A stretch of 64,000 nt of DNA, from positions 17,110 to 81,109 of the forward strand of contig NZ_CACXNW010000009.1 of assembly GCF_902769175.1 (NCBI RefSeq), read 5' to 3'. Position 1 is the first letter of the stretch. The number at the start of each line of letters is the position of its first letter. Position numbers and translations under genes: made by a program. The DNA comes from an uncultured Methanobrevibacter sp. GTDB taxonomy: Archaea > Methanobacteriota > Methanobacteria > Methanobacteriales > Methanobacteriaceae. The notes under the pieces are model-generated. The model saw nothing but the letters and a program-made list of their open reading frames with translations. It was not told where the DNA came from and did no database searches. Positions 17,711-27,945 of the stretch are shown piece by piece.

Positions 17711-19113
17711 TAAGTTTTTGCCATTAGTGCAAGATGTTTAGCTGGCTTGCCACAATGTGGGCAGACCTCGTCGGTTTCAATGTCTTCTTCATTGATACCA
17801 AGGATATCTACCTCGGTTTCCTCTTCGATTGCCTTCCCACAGTCTTCTTCTCCACACCAGTAGAATTTGATAACTTTTCCTTCATCAACAAGTTCAGAAA
17901 CATTGTCAAGACTTTCTACAGTAACTATTTTTTCCTCTTGTTTTTTCCAGGCATTGGCTTTTAGGTTTTCTTCAACTTCAATCAATAATGAGTCCACTTT
18001 TTCAGCTACATCATCATCTAAGCTGATTTCAATCTTTTCACCTGTGTCTCTTCTTCCAAGGATTGCTACATTGTTATTCAAGTCTCTTGGTCCTAATTCA
18101 AATCTAAGTGGGGTTCCTTTCAATTCCCAATCAAAGAATTTCTTTCCTGGCCTAATGTCTCTGGTATCCATTTGGACTCTTATTCCTTTAGCTTCCAATG
18201 CATCCTTGATCTCATTACATTTAGCCATCACTTCTTCTCCCCCATCCTTAAATATGATAGGGATTATTGTGATTTGTTTTGGTGAGATTTCTGGAGGCAA
18301 TTGGAGACCTTTTTCATCTCCATGAGCTGCAATTGCTGCTGCAATTACCCTGTCGGAAATTCCATAACATGTCTGATAAGCATATTCGTGATTTCCTTCC
18401 TTGTTTTCAAAAGTGATTTCAAAGGTTTTTGCAAAGGTTTGGCCTAAGTTATGAACTGTTCCTATTTGGAGGGTTTTTCCATCTGGCATGATTGTATCAA
18501 ATGCCATTGTGTATTCAGCTCCAGGGAATTTGTCCCAAACAGGCCTTTTGCTAAGTAAGTAAGCTATTCCAAGTCCATCAAAGAACTTTTTATAAAGTTC
18601 AATTCCAGTTTCAACTTGTGCAGCTACCTCTTCAGCGCTTGAATGGACAGTGTGTGCCTCTGCAAAAGTTGTGATCTCCCTTACTCTGATGAGAGGTCTT
18701 GTATGTTTGGTTTCGTATCTGAATGTATTCACTACTTGGTACTGCTTGATTGGCAAGTCAATATGTGATCTTACCCATAAGGAAAACATTGGATACATAG
18801 CGGTTTCACTGGTTGGCCTGATAGCTAACTTTTCATTTAGCTCAGTTTGTCCACCATGAGTTACCCAGTATACCTCATCTTCAAATCCTTTTACATGAAT
18901 TCCCTCTTTTGCAAGTTCAGCTTCAGGGATAAGCAAAGGATATAGGGTTTCATCATGTTCCTTATCCATCAAGTCTCTAAATATGTTTAAAGTAGCTCTT
19001 CTTATTTGAAATCCGTAAGGAAGCCATACTGCCATTCCTTTTATAGGATATCTTGAGTCTGTTATCTCTGCATTTTCTAAAATATCATGGAACCATTCAC
19101 TAAAATTTTCCAC
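17707..19113 (-). CDS. proS: Prolyl-tRNA synthetase
   Basis: A class II enzyme that charges tRNA-Pro in the cytoplasm. The 468-residue protein is the archaeal/eukaryal type: [39 protein letters not shown] at the N-terminus, motif 2 around [45 protein letters not shown], motif 3, then an anticodon-binding domain (QITIIPIIF...[36 protein letters not shown]). The extra C-terminal domain ends in CGEEDC...CPHCG (zinc-type) and a terminal Tyr. It lacks the bacterial editing insertion. The start is the ATG at 19113, with AGGTGATAATG upstream on the minus strand. An inverted-repeat element follows the stop. Confidence 0.96.
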   Translation of the reverse strand: MENFSEWFHDILENAEITDSRYPIKGMAVWLPYGFQIRRATLNIFRDLMDKEHDETLYPLLIPEAELAKEGIHVKGFEDEVYWVTHGGQTELNEKLAIRPTSETAMYPMFSLWVRSHIDLPIKQYQVVNTFRYETKHTRPLIRVREITTFAEAHTVHSSAEEVAAQVETGIELYKKFFDGLGIAYLLSKRPVWDKFPGAEYTMAFDTIMPDGKTLQIGTVHNLGQTFAKTFEITFENKEGNHEYAYQTCYGISDRVIAAAIAAHGDEKGLQLPPEISPKQITIIPIIFKDGGEEVMAKCNEIKDALEAKGIRVQMDTRDIRPGKKFFDWELKGTPLRFELGPRDLNNNVAILGRRDTGEKIEISLDDDVAEKVDSLLIEVEENLKANAWKKQEEKIVTVESLDNVSELVDEGKVIKFYWCGEEDCGKAIEEETEVDILGINEEDIETDEVCPHCGKPAKHLALMAKTY

Positions 19114-19577
19114 ATTATCACCTAATAATAAAATAATAAGTCTAATTTTGAAAAATAACTAATATTCAATAATTTAATTTAATATAAATTTATAAATTTT
19201 AGATAAATTTAATTATTAACTCATATATTAGTTAATAATATTATTAATATGTTTTTAATTAATTATATAGTTTTTTAGTTTAAACATTTTTATAAAATCC
19301 CTTTTTTATCTTTTGAATTTGAATTTGCTCTTATTTGCATGATTTTATTTTTCTAAATTCTTTTTTTAAATCAAATAGTGTCTTATCAATTTGCTTTTGA
19401 AGAATTTTAAATCAAATATAAATAAGTCTATCAATTTCTTTTTAAAGATTTATAAATCAAAACTTATTTAATTTATAGAAAACATATATTAAATTAATAT
19501 TTAATTAACATGCTAAAGAATTTAAAGAATATTACAGATTCAAATTATATGTCAAATTTAATTTTTAAGGAGATAAT
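19114..19577. other. Divergent intergenic region
   Basis: This AT-rich region lies between proS (leftward) and egsA (rightward). TATA-like tracts occur near 19484-19492 for egsA and near 19250-19270 on the other strand. AAAT(C/A)AAAT words recur around 19365-19460. No gene or clear RNA is seen. Confidence 0.45.
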
Positions 19578-20621
19578 ATGGATTCTAAAACAATTCAAAT
19601 GCCAAGAGAAGTGCATATTGGACCTAATGTTCTTGATGACATAGGAGAAATATGTAAAAATTTACGTTTATTTGATGAAGCTCTTGTTGTATCTGGTTCC
19701 CATACATTTGATGTGGCAGGGAAGCAAACTGTGGAAGCTTTGGAAAAATCAGATTTTGGAGTTGATGTAGTAAAGATCAAGGATGCTTCAATGGCATCTG
19801 TTGAACTTGTACAGGAGAAGATAGCTAATGCTTCTGTAGTCTTAGGTGTTGGGGGAGGTACAATTATTGATGTTGCAAAGCTTGCTTCAACCAATGCACA
19901 CAATTACTTCATTTCAGTTCCAACAACTGCTTCTCACGATGGTATTGCATCTCCAATGGCATCAATAAAAAATAAAGAAGGGTCCGTTTCTAAAAATGCA
20001 AATTCTCCAATGGCTGTTGTAGCAGATACCGGCATTATCAATTCATCTCCTTTTAGATTAATTGCCTCTGGCTGTGCAGATATTGTCTCTAATTATACTG
20101 CGATAAAAGATTGGAAATTGGCTTACAGATTAAGAAATGAATCTTACAGTGAATCTGCATCTGCCTTATCTGAAATGACTGCAAAGCTCATTATAAACTC
20201 TTCTGGAAGCATTAAAGAAGGTCTTGAAGAAAGTGCACGCATTGTAGTTAAATCATTATTCAGCAGTGGTATGGCAATAAGCATTGCAGGTTCCAGTAGA
20301 CCTGCAAGCGGTTCTGAACACTTATTCAGTCATGCATTGGATAAGATAGCTAAAAATCCTGCATTGCATGGTGAGCAATGTGGTGTAGGTGCCATTATGA
20401 TGATGCATTTGCATGGTGGAAATTGGAAATCCATTCAAAATATATTAAAAACCATTGGTGCTGCAACAACTGCTTCAGAATTAGGTATTGATGATGATGA
20501 GATTATTGAGGCATTGACAATAGCTCATACAATTAGACCTGAAAGATATACAATCTTGGGAGATAATGGCCTTACAAGAGATGCAGCTATTAAGTTAGCT
20601 AAAAAGACTGAAGTTATTTAA
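19578..20621 (+). CDS. egsA: sn-Glycerol-1-phosphate dehydrogenase
   Basis: EgsA reduces dihydroxyacetone phosphate to sn-glycerol-1-phosphate, which sets the stereochemistry of archaeal membrane lipids; it is strong evidence that the window is archaeal. The 347-residue product has the NAD-binding [20 protein letters not shown] near residue 90, [17 protein letters not shown], then the zinc ligands in a region with [19 protein letters not shown] (Asp), [11 protein letters not shown] (His) and [14 protein letters not shown] (His). Length is normal. The ATG at 19578 follows AAGGAGATAAT. It is followed at 190 bases by the UPF0179 gene in the same direction. Confidence 0.96.
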   Translation: MDSKTIQMPREVHIGPNVLDDIGEICKNLRLFDEALVVSGSHTFDVAGKQTVEALEKSDFGVDVVKIKDASMASVELVQEKIANASVVLGVGGGTIIDVAKLASTNAHNYFISVPTTASHDGIASPMASIKNKEGSVSKNANSPMAVVADTGIINSSPFRLIASGCADIVSNYTAIKDWKLAYRLRNESYSESASALSEMTAKLIINSSGSIKEGLEESARIVVKSLFSSGMAISIAGSSRPASGSEHLFSHALDKIAKNPALHGEQCGVGAIMMMHLHGGNWKSIQNILKTIGAATTASELGIDDDEIIEALTIAHTIRPERYTILGDNGLTRDAAIKLAKKTEVI

Positions 20622-20812
20622 TTGATTTGATATAGTATGGAAAAATAAGCATTTTATTTGTCTCTTGAATTTCATTAATTTTTTTTGAAAATTTTTGTTT
20701 ATAATTTTTCATATTAAATTCTCTTTAAAATTATTCTTCTTTAAATTTTTAGTGTGTTATTGCTTGAAAAATAATTTGGAGTGTCTTAAAAAATTTAAAT
20801 TAGGATGATTAT

Positions 20813-21253
20813 ATGATTACATTGATTGGAAAGGAATTAGCAAAGGAAGGAGTGAGTTTTGTATTTCATGAGCCCATGGAAGAATGTACTAATTGCAGGT
20901 TCAAGGCATCTTGTATAGATTCATTAGAGGAAGGGCATAGGTATGTAATTACAGAAGTTCGGGATGTTGAACAGAAATGTCCTATTCATGAAGGTGAAAA
21001 GGTTAATGTGGTAGTTGTTGAAGATGCTGAATTCACTATTTTAACTGATAAAAAAGGAGTTTTTGAAGGTTCAACATTTGATTTTGGTCGTAACGGATGT
21101 TCAAATAAGGACTGCGATTATAGGCATATGTGTTTCCCAGAAGGAATCTCTAAAGATGAAAAAGGAATTTATGTTAAGGATTTAGGTAAATTCAAAGACT
21201 GTCCACGTGAAAAGTCCTTGCAAAAATGCATAGTAAAAATATATGATAAATAA
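20813..21253 (+). CDS. UPF0179 family Cys-rich protein
   Basis: The 146-residue protein is an archaeal family of unknown function. It has paired cysteines characteristic of the family: EECTNCRFKASCID near the N-terminus, EQKCPIH, then GCSNKDCDYRHMCFPEG and FKDCPREKSLQKC. About ten Cys residues suggest metal or iron-sulfur binding. It starts MITLIGKELAKEGVSFVFHEP, as in other members. No membrane segment. It lies between egsA and rpiA, all rightward. The ATG at 20813 follows AGGATGATT, a modest ribosome site. Family call is confident; role is unknown. Confidence 0.85.
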   Translation: MITLIGKELAKEGVSFVFHEPMEECTNCRFKASCIDSLEEGHRYVITEVRDVEQKCPIHEGEKVNVVVVEDAEFTILTDKKGVFEGSTFDFGRNGCSNKDCDYRHMCFPEGISKDEKGIYVKDLGKFKDCPREKSLQKCIVKIYDK

Positions 21254-21331
21254 AGGTTATAGATGTTTAAAAGTTAATATTGAGTTTTAAAATCTAATCA
21301 TTAGGTAAATAATTGTTATTTGGTGTTAATT

Positions 21332-22000
21332 ATGAGTCAAATGAAAAAAGATTGCGGTTATGCCGCAGCTGATTTGGTAAAAGATGGTCAAGTCTTAGGG
21401 CTTGGAACTGGTTCAACAACTCTTTACTTTATTGAAAAAGTAGGTATGAGAGTTAGAGATGAAGGAATTGAAGTGATTGGAATTCCTACTTCTTTCCAAT
21501 CCAGATTGCTTGCTCGTCAATGGAATATTCCATTAACTGACCTTAGCGAACATGAAATTGATTTGGCTGTAGATGGTGCTGATGAGATTGATCCTGACTT
21601 CAATTTAATTAAAGGTGGAGGAGCAGCACATACTTTAGAAAAGATTGTTGATTATTCTGCAGATGAATTGGTTATCATTGCTGATGAATCTAAACTTGTT
21701 GATGTTTTAGGAGCTTTCCCACTTCCAATTGAAATTATTCCAGAATCCTTAAATCCTGTTACAAAAGCTTTAGAGGTTATGGGAGGTAAAGTTGAAGTAA
21801 GGATGGGTCAAGCTAAAGACGGTCCTGTCATAACTGATAATGGAAACTTTATCTTGGATGTGGCATTTGGTCAAATTGAAAACCCTATTCCTATGGAAAA
21901 AGAGTTAAACACTATTCCTGGAGTTGTAGAGAACGGTTTATTCACTGAAATGGTTGATAAAGTTATCATAGGTTCTAAAGATGGTGTAAAATATTTATAA
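21332..22000 (+). CDS. rpiA: Ribose-5-phosphate isomerase A
   Basis: RpiA interconverts ribose-5-phosphate and ribulose-5-phosphate, supplying ribose for nucleotides. The 222-residue product has GLGTGSTTLYFIEKV near residue 24, IPTSFQSRLLA, the catalytic DLAVDGADEIDPDFNLIKGGGAAHTLEKIV and ELVIIADESKLVD, with the usual length. I start it at the ATG at 21332, because GGTG lies at 21322-21325 and this gives the standard N-terminus MSQMKKDCGYAAADLVKDGQ; a TTG at 21320 would overlap that site. It is followed at 40 bases by a small membrane protein. Confidence 0.95.
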   Translation: MSQMKKDCGYAAADLVKDGQVLGLGTGSTTLYFIEKVGMRVRDEGIEVIGIPTSFQSRLLARQWNIPLTDLSEHEIDLAVDGADEIDPDFNLIKGGGAAHTLEKIVDYSADELVIIADESKLVDVLGAFPLPIEIIPESLNPVTKALEVMGGKVEVRMGQAKDGPVITDNGNFILDVAFGQIENPIPMEKELNTIPGVVENGLFTEMVDKVIIGSKDGVKYL

Positions 22001-22039
22001 TTCATCTTTTTAGAATTTATTTTAGATTTTGGTGATAAA

Positions 22040-22270
22040 ATGCCATTTGGTCCTGGAGGAGGGAGACCTTTTCCATATGATTATAAGGAGACTTTAAATA
22101 AGGTTTTAATGCTTGTAGGCATTGTCATAATTATTTATGCAGTTCTTTGGATATTGGCTGAATTAAAGTTAATTCCAGTTATTATCTATGCTTTATTCCC
22201 TCAATTTGTATTGCTGCTTATTGGAATATTTATTTTCTATCAAGCTTATAGCCGCAGAAATCTCTATTAA
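22040..22270 (+). CDS. Small two-span membrane protein
   Basis: The 76-residue protein starts at an ATG at 22040 with GGTGATAAA upstream. It begins with a Gly/Pro-rich stretch (MPFGPGGGRPFPYDYKETLNK) and then has two hydrophobic segments (VLMLVGIVIIIYAVLWILAEL and VIIYALFPQFVLLLIGIFIFYQAY), ending SRRNLY. No function is recognised. The close position after rpiA suggests the same transcript. The good start site and two clean membrane spans support a real gene. Confidence 0.7.
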   Translation: MPFGPGGGRPFPYDYKETLNKVLMLVGIVIIIYAVLWILAELKLIPVIIYALFPQFVLLLIGIFIFYQAYSRRNLY

Positions 22271-22455
22271 TTTATTTCTTTTCTTTTTTCTTTTTATTAT
22301 TTTTAACTTTTTTCTATTTTTTAAATTATTTTAATTTAACAATGTATTGTTTTTTTCTATTTTTTAAATTATTTTAATTTAAAAGCGATTGTTTATTCTC
22401 TATTTTTAAAACATATTTTTTAATAAATTCAATATTTTTTTAAGTTTACTTAAAT

Positions 22456-22474
22456 AAAGAAACTATATATAATA
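22456..22474 (+). promoter_or_regulatory. Putative promoter of the flavoprotein gene
   Basis: AAAGAAACTATATATAATAT fits a BRE plus TATA box. Transcription would start near 22495, so the whole 15-bp repeat array would lie in the 5' leader. Confidence 0.45.
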
Positions 22475-22584
22475 TAATTTAGATAACTTATAATAATATT
22501 CTAATAATATTATATTTTATTAAATTCTATTAATTTCAATTTAATTCATTGATTAATTTATTGGAATGTTCATATTTATTATTT

Positions 22585-22689
22585 AACTAACTATAAATCA
22601 ACTAACTATAAATCAACTAACTATAAATCAACTAACTATAAATCAACTAACTATAAATTAACTAACTATAATTTAACTAACTATAAATT
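22585..22689. repeat. 15-bp tandem repeat, seven copies
   Basis: The unit AACTAACTATAAATC repeats at exact 15-base steps from 22585; the last two copies vary. One more half-unit AACTAACTATAA lies at 22721. The purA leader (6295-6370) is rich in the same CTAACTA word. Confidence 0.9.
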
Positions 22690-22756
22690 AGTTAACTAAA
22701 CTAATGGGCTACAAAAGATCAACTAACTATAAAAAATATCTTAAGGACTTGAGGAA

Positions 22757-24097
22757 ATGAAAGTTGTTATTGTAGGTGGAGGAGCTGGAGGAATATCCAC
22801 AGCTTCAAACCTTAGAAGATTAGATAAAAATGTAGAAATTATTGTACTCACAAGAGATAATCACGTATCCTATTCTCCTTGTGCCATTCCTTACGTATTG
22901 TCAGATAATATTCACTCATTTGATGATATTGTAATGAGAACTGTTGATGATTATAAGGCAAAGAACATTGATGTCCTAATTGAGACTGAAGTCACTGCAG
23001 TTGACTCAGCTAAAAAGACAATTACATACTCCACTAAAGGTGAATCAGAGAAAACCATGAGCTATGACAAATTGGTATTGGCTACTGGTGGAAGTCCATT
23101 TGTACCTCCTATGAAAGGTGTGGATTTAGATGGAGTGTTTAAGATAAGAACTTTAGATGATGGTAAAAGAGTTAAGGAATGGTCTCAAAACTGTAAAAGC
23201 GCTTTAGTTACAGGTGCAGGTTTAATTGGTATTGAAATAGCTTATGCATTCAAGAAAATGGGTCTTAAGGTAACATTATGTGAAATGTTGCCACAAATTG
23301 TTCCACGTTCCCTTGACCCTGATATGGCAGGAATAATCACTGATTATTTAATTGAAGAAGGCATTGATGTGGTTCTCGGCCAGCCTATCACTGAGCTTAA
23401 AGGTGAAGACGGCAAAGTAAAGACTGCAGTGTTTGAAGATGGAAGTGAAGCAGATGCAGATATGGTCATCTTGGCTACCGGTGTAAGGGCAGAATTGGAT
23501 TTAGCTAAAATGGCCGGTTGTGACTGCGGCAGATGGGCTGTTCTTGTAAATGACAGAATGGCAACAAGCGTACCTGATGTTTATGCAGTAGGTGACTGTG
23601 TAGAATCATACAGTGCAATACTCAGATCAAATACAGTTTCCCAATTAGGTACAACTGCAGTAAGGCAAGCAAAAACTTTAGCACAAACTCTTGCTGGCAA
23701 ACGTTCCAGATTCAACCCTGTTTTAAATTCAATGGTTACAAAAGTAGGTAATTTGGAGTTTGGAGCAGTAGGTCTAACCCGTAGCTTTGCTCAACAAAAC
23801 AGCATCAAGGCAGTTGTAGCAAAAGTAGAAGCATTGACAAGGGCAAGATACTATCCAAATGCAAAGCCAATGAATGTAAAGGTTATTTGTGATGCAGATG
23901 GAACTATTATTGGATGCCAAATCATTGCAGAGGAGAGAGTGGCTGAAAGAATTGATACTATGACTTTAGCCATTACTGAAGAACTAACCTGCTTTGAATT
24001 AAGTAATATGGAGTTTGCATATGCACCTCCAGTATCTATGGTTATTGACCCCTTGGTAATGGCTGTAGAAGAGGTAAGTAAGAAGTTTGATAATTAA
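22757..24097 (+). CDS. FAD-dependent pyridine nucleotide-disulfide oxidoreductase (NADH oxidase / CoA-disulfide reductase-like)
   Basis: The 446-residue flavoprotein begins with an FAD-binding loop VVIVGGGAGGISTASNLRR and has the single active-site Cys in SYSPCAIPYVLSD (C43). In this family the Cys forms a mixed disulfide with CoA or is oxidised to a sulfenic acid. The NAD(P)-binding loop is ALVTGAGLIGIEIAYAFKKMG, followed by the ATG motif VILATGVRAEL and the second FAD motif VPDVYAVGDCVES. The C-terminal dimer domain is complete. In anaerobes such enzymes remove O2 or reduce disulfides or polysulfide; which applies here cannot be told. The ATG at 22757 follows TTGAGGAA. The long leader carries the 15-bp repeat array. 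Confidence 0.9.
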   Translation: MKVVIVGGGAGGISTASNLRRLDKNVEIIVLTRDNHVSYSPCAIPYVLSDNIHSFDDIVMRTVDDYKAKNIDVLIETEVTAVDSAKKTITYSTKGESEKTMSYDKLVLATGGSPFVPPMKGVDLDGVFKIRTLDDGKRVKEWSQNCKSALVTGAGLIGIEIAYAFKKMGLKVTLCEMLPQIVPRSLDPDMAGIITDYLIEEGIDVVLGQPITELKGEDGKVKTAVFEDGSEADADMVILATGVRAELDLAKMAGCDCGRWAVLVNDRMATSVPDVYAVGDCVESYSAILRSNTVSQLGTTAVRQAKTLAQTLAGKRSRFNPVLNSMVTKVGNLEFGAVGLTRSFAQQNSIKAVVAKVEALTRARYYPNAKPMNVKVICDADGTIIGCQIIAEERVAERIDTMTLAITEELTCFELSNMEFAYAPPVSMVIDPLVMAVEEVSKKFDN

Positions 24098-24498
24098 ATA
24101 AACTTTTTATTTATTTTTTATTTTACTTTTTTCCTATTTTTGCAATATTTATTTTTTATTTTTGCTATTTCTTTTCTTATTTTTTCTTATTTAAGTAATT
24201 TTGCAATATTGTTTTTTTTCCTAATTTGTTTTCTTATTTTTTCTTATTTTAGTAATTTTGCAGTATTGTTTTTTTGCTAATTATTTTTCTTATTTTTTTG
24301 TATGCTTTTTTTTTTTAAATTGAATATAATTTCTTCTTTTAACTTTAATTTTCCAAATAAATATTAATTTTACGATTTACTTATTATATTATATGGTAAA
24401 CTAAAAATTCTAATTAAAATGTAATTTTATCAAAAAAGAAAGATTTATATAGGTTTAAAAATAAAATAAAGAGTAAATAATAAGTTTGGAGGGTAATT
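24098..24498. other. T-rich intergenic region with imperfect duplication
   Basis: A segment with TTTCTTATTTTTTCTTATTT and AGTAATTTTGCA(A/G)TATTG occurs twice (about 24170-24210 and 24230-24270). A TATA box AGATTTATATAGG is at 24441-24453, about 45 bases before the next gene. No gene is present. Confidence 0.5.
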
Positions 24499-25443
24499 AT
24501 GGAAACTAATTCAAATTACTCTCAAGTTCCATTTAGATTTGATACTGAGGATGAGATATTTATTATATGCATGTCTGAAACTGAAGAATTTCCACAATAT
24601 ATTACTAATTTCAACGATATAGTCGGCAGATATGACAATAGATTAATATCTTTGGATTATAAGAATTTAAACTTAGATTCAGTTAGACAAAGGATAAATG
24701 GTGATTTGATAAATATTGAACATCATTCCTCCATTAATTCCAGATTAATGCAGAGGGATTATCAATATTCTGTAATTCTGCATTTGAATTCTGGAAGATA
24801 TGTTCATCCCTTCATTTTTTATACTGGAGCTTTACCTATTGAAAAAGTAGATTACTTAAATGAGGTGATGTTTTTCAATCCAAATTGGTTCATTACAAGA
24901 GAAGTTGAAGGCAATATTCGATTAAACAATATTCTTTATAAGATCAATGAAAATATTAAATTGAATGTTTTTGATTGTTTTGATTTGATTTGGCTTCCAA
25001 AATTTAACATTAATATGGAATTTGATGAGTGTGTATTAAAGTGTATAAGTTTGTTGAAAGATATTCCCATGGATTATAAATTAAGATTAATCGTAGAGAG
25101 ATCATATTTTTTGTGGTTGGGAAAATCTGTACTTGATGAAAAGAAGTTAGAGAAAGCAAGGAATTGTTTTACTATGTCTGAATTAAAACTTAGGCCGTTT
25201 GAAGAGCAGTTTAGAGATGCAATGATGGACAATAGGTTTAGAAGAGGTATTGATATTGGCAAAAAGCAAGGTATTGATATTGGTAAGAAGCAGGGTATTG
25301 ATATTGGTAAGAGGCAAGGGGTTGATGAGTCTGAAGAAAAGTTTATTCCCGCTCTTTTAGAATTTAAAAGTCCTGAAGAGATTTCTAAAGATTATGATAT
25401 TCCTTTAGAAAGAGTTTTAAAATATGTGAAAAGGAGTAAATAA
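24499..25443 (+). CDS. Rpn/PD-(D/E)XK-like nuclease family protein with GIDIGKKQ repeats
   Basis: The 314-residue protein starts at an ATG at 24499 behind GGAGGGTAATT. The segment DLINIEHHSSINSRLMQRDYQYSVIL resembles the core of Rpn-type recombination-promoting nucleases, where a hydrophobic strand ending in Glu is followed by Gln/His-x-Ser and an Arg-rich helix; HPFIFYTGALP continues that pattern. The metal-binding Asp upstream is less clear, and the N-terminus looks shorter than usual. Near the C-terminus an eight-residue unit GIDIGKKQ is present three times (24-bp repeats at 25246-25317), as is common in this family, followed by a short helical domain (SPEEISKDYDIPLERVLKYV). Such genes are abundant in Methanobrevibacter. 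Nuclease activity is inferred only. Confidence 0.6.
   Translation: METNSNYSQVPFRFDTEDEIFIICMSETEEFPQYITNFNDIVGRYDNRLISLDYKNLNLDSVRQRINGDLINIEHHSSINSRLMQRDYQYSVILHLNSGRYVHPFIFYTGALPIEKVDYLNEVMFFNPNWFITREVEGNIRLNNILYKINENIKLNVFDCFDLIWLPKFNINMEFDECVLKCISLLKDIPMDYKLRLIVERSYFLWLGKSVLDEKKLEKARNCFTMSELKLRPFEEQFRDAMMDNRFRRGIDIGKKQGIDIGKKQGIDIGKRQGVDESEEKFIPALLEFKSPEEISKDYDIPLERVLKYVKRSK
25246..25317. repeat. 24-bp coding repeat, three copies
   Basis: Three near-identical 24-base units encode GIDIGKKQ, GIDIGKKQ and GIDIGKRQ. The unit keeps the frame, so copy number could vary without breaking the gene. Confidence 0.9.
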
Positions 25444-25766
25444 CTTATTTTATTTCTTTTTTAATTTTCTTTTTCAATATTCCTTTTTCCCATATTGATT
25501 TTTTCAATTCTTTTTTCTTTTTTATTTTTTAATAATTTTTAGTTTAAAAACTTTTTTAAACTATCATTGCAATATCTATTTTTTATTTTTGTAATTTTTT
25601 CTTTTTAATCATTACTTATTTATATAACAGAGTATATATATTATAATGATAAATGATAATCATATAAATTATATTTATATAATTTTGCTTCATTTAGGAA
25701 ATTAACGATTATTTAGAAATTATAAATAAAATACAATAAAACAATTTACGCTTTGGAGAGGATTTA
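25444..25766. other. Intergenic region before metG
   Basis: T-rich tail after the nuclease-like gene, then a TATA-like GTATATATATTATAAT near 25632-25647. Transcription of metG would start around 25670. Nothing else is seen. Confidence 0.4.
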
Positions 25767-27515
25767 ATGACTAAAATATTTATTTCATGTGCACTTCCAT
25801 ATGCAAATGGACCATGTCATTTAGGACATTTAAGATCCACCTATATTCCAGCAGATATCTATGCAAGATATAATCGTATGGCTGGAAATGAGGTATTGAT
25901 GGTATGTGCTACTGATGAGCATGGTACTCCTATTGCAGTTAAGGCTGATGCTGAAGGCAAAGCGCCTATAGAAGTTGCAAAACGTTACCATGATATGATT
26001 GTAGAAGATATAAATAGCTGTGACATTTCTTTTGATAACTTTGCAAGAACCACTGATGAGATACACTATAAGATTTCACAGGACTTTTTCAAGTATCTTT
26101 ATGATAAGGGATTGATTTATGAAGAAACAATCCAACAGCTTTACTGTGAAAACTGTGGAAAATTCTTGCCAGACAGATATGTTGAAGGAATCTGTCCTGT
26201 CTGTGGTGCTGAAGCAAGAGGAGACCACTGTGAAGTTTGTGGAAGGGCATTAGACCCTATTGAGCTTGTTGAACCAAAATGTCTAACTTGCGGAAACACT
26301 CCAGTCATTCGTGACAGTACACAATACTTCTTTAAATTAAGTCATTTCCAAAAACCTCTTGAAGAGTACATAAGCACAAATGAATACTTGCCTCCAAATG
26401 TAAGGAACTATGCTGAAAACTGGTTAAAGGAAGGCCTTCAGGATTGGATCATGACCCGTGATATGAAATGGGGTATTCCAGTGCCTTTAGAAGGTGCAGA
26501 AGGCAAAGTGATTTATGTATGGGGAGAAGCATTTATCGGTTACATTTCCTCTGCTGCAGCTTGGTCTAGAAGAACTGGAATTCCATGGGAAGACTATTGG
26601 AATGGTCATGTAGTTCATTTCATTGGAAAGGATATTATTTATCATCACTCATTATTCTGGCCTGCAATGTTGCTTGGACGTGACTGTAAATTACCTGATG
26701 ACATTTTTGCAGGTGAATTCCTATCCCTTGAAGGCAGAAAAATGTCTACCAGTAAAAACTGGGTTGTTTGGGTAGCTGACTTCGTAAAGGACTTTGATTC
26801 TGACTTGCTTAGATACTACCTTACAATAAATGCTCCTTTAAATAAGGATACTGACTTCTCTTGGGATGAATTCCAAAGAAGAATCAATGATGAATTGGCT
26901 GATGTAATAGGAAACTTCCTCCACAGAACATTTACATTCACTAAAAAGTTCTTTGATGGAAAAGTACCTGAATATAAAAATCCAAGCGAAGCAGACTTGG
27001 AATTTGAGCAATCCATTAAAGAATTGCCTGATAAGGTAGGTGACTTGATTTCAGACATGAAATTCAGAGAAGGATTAGTTGAGATCATTTTGACTGCCAA
27101 AAAGGGTAACAAGTACTTTAATGATCAAGAGCCATGGAAAGCTGTAAAAGAAGACATGGAAAAAGCTTCAAATTGCTTATATTTATCTAATCAATTATGT
27201 AAGGCAATGGCTGTATTGTTAAAGCCTTATATTCCAAACAAGGCTGATGCCATTTGCAATATAATCAATATCCCAACTGAAAATGAGTGGGATGATGCTA
27301 AAGTCTTTTTAGAAACTGGCCATGAAATCAACAAGGCCAAACCATTATTCAAAAAGATTGAAGATAAAGTGATTGAAGAGCAAAAAGGAAAATTATACAA
27401 GAATTTGGAAGATTCCGAATCTGATAAGAAAGAGTCTAAGGATAAAGACTCTAAAGACAAGAAGAGCAAAGACTCTAAAAAAGAAGATGAAGGTGAAAAA
27501 AATGGATTTAATTAG
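25767..27515 (+). CDS. metG: Methionyl-tRNA synthetase, catalytic chain
   Basis: This class I synthetase charges tRNA-Met. The 582-residue product has the HIGH-type signature [16 protein letters not shown], a connective domain with four zinc Cys pairs (CENCGKF, CPVCGAE, CEVCGR, CLTCGN), and the KMSKS-type loop [11 protein letters not shown], then the helical anticodon domain. After about residue 545 the chain becomes low-complexity Lys/Asp/Ser ([18 protein letters not shown]). The frame stops at 27515, overlapping a second gene by 14 bases that encodes the EMAP-like tRNA-binding domain often fused here. The overlap contains a run of seven A (27496-27502); with six A the two would form one 682-residue protein. 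The ATG at 25767 follows TTGGAGAGGATTTA. Confidence 0.95.
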   Translation: MTKIFISCALPYANGPCHLGHLRSTYIPADIYARYNRMAGNEVLMVCATDEHGTPIAVKADAEGKAPIEVAKRYHDMIVEDINSCDISFDNFARTTDEIHYKISQDFFKYLYDKGLIYEETIQQLYCENCGKFLPDRYVEGICPVCGAEARGDHCEVCGRALDPIELVEPKCLTCGNTPVIRDSTQYFFKLSHFQKPLEEYISTNEYLPPNVRNYAENWLKEGLQDWIMTRDMKWGIPVPLEGAEGKVIYVWGEAFIGYISSAAAWSRRTGIPWEDYWNGHVVHFIGKDIIYHHSLFWPAMLLGRDCKLPDDIFAGEFLSLEGRKMSTSKNWVVWVADFVKDFDSDLLRYYLTINAPLNKDTDFSWDEFQRRINDELADVIGNFLHRTFTFTKKFFDGKVPEYKNPSEADLEFEQSIKELPDKVGDLISDMKFREGLVEIILTAKKGNKYFNDQEPWKAVKEDMEKASNCLYLSNQLCKAMAVLLKPYIPNKADAICNIINIPTENEWDDAKVFLETGHEINKAKPLFKKIEDKVIEEQKGKLYKNLEDSESDKKESKDKDSKDKKSKDSKKEDEGEKNGFN

Positions 27516-27816
27516 TATTGATGATTTTGCTAAAGTGGAAATTAAAATAGGCAAGATTTTAGAATGTGAAAAGATTGAAAAATCTAACAAATTATTAAAG
27601 ACTCAAATTGACATTGGAGATAAAACCATTCAAGTAGTTGCAGGTTTAGGTAAAAGATATGCTCCTGAAGATTTAGTAGGTAAAAAAGTACCTGTTGTAA
27701 CCAATTTAAAACCAGCTAAATTAATGGGTGAAAAGTCTGAAGGAATGATTATGGCTACTGAAAGTGCAGCTATTTTAACTCCTGATGAATGTGAAATTGG
27801 CGAATTGCTTATGTAA
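27502..27816 (+). CDS. MetRS C-terminal tRNA-binding domain (Trbp111/EMAP-II-like), separate chain
   Basis: A 104-residue protein starting at an ATG at 27502 with AGGTG at 27491-27495. The sequence [32 protein letters not shown], then [45 protein letters not shown], is the OB-fold of the MetRS beta subunit, which binds the outer corner of tRNA and dimerises the enzyme. Known arrangements include both fused and free-standing forms. Here the good ribosome site supports a separate protein, while the A7 run leaves room for a slippage fusion or read error. The 3' end, stop and tail are repeated twice downstream (52-bp units). Confidence 0.85.
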   Translation: MDLISIDDFAKVEIKIGKILECEKIEKSNKLLKTQIDIGDKTIQVVAGLGKRYAPEDLVGKKVPVVTNLKPAKLMGEKSEGMIMATESAAILTPDECEIGELLM

Positions 27817-27945
27817 TTTTGCTTTTTTCATTTTTTAATTAGTTGAAATTGGCGAATTGTTTATGTAATTTTGCTTTTTTCATTTTTTAATTAGTTGAAA
27901 TTGGCGATTGCTTATGTAATTTTGCTTTTTTCATTTTATAATTTA
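27793..27945. repeat. Tandem triplication of a gene 3' end (52-bp unit)
   Basis: The unit GAAATTGGCGAATTG...TTTTTTCATTTT occurs at 27793, 27845 and 27897. The first copy holds the last codons and stop of the tRNA-binding gene; the second has one substitution near the stop and the third lacks one base (GGCGATTG). Confidence 0.92.

Larger units (their letters stand above)
22271..22756. other. Intergenic region with a 15-bp repeat leader
   Basis: A duplicated segment TTTTTCTATTTTTTAAATTATTTTAATTTAA occurs near 22309 and 22354. A TATA box is at 22461-22473. A 15-bp repeat array fills 22585-22689 and ends close to the flavoprotein gene. No coding frame is present. Confidence 0.5.

Noticed and set aside
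22585..22689. CRISPR or origin iterons
   Set aside because: The unit is only 15 bases with no spacers, and no replication initiator gene is adjacent; the position fits a gene leader.
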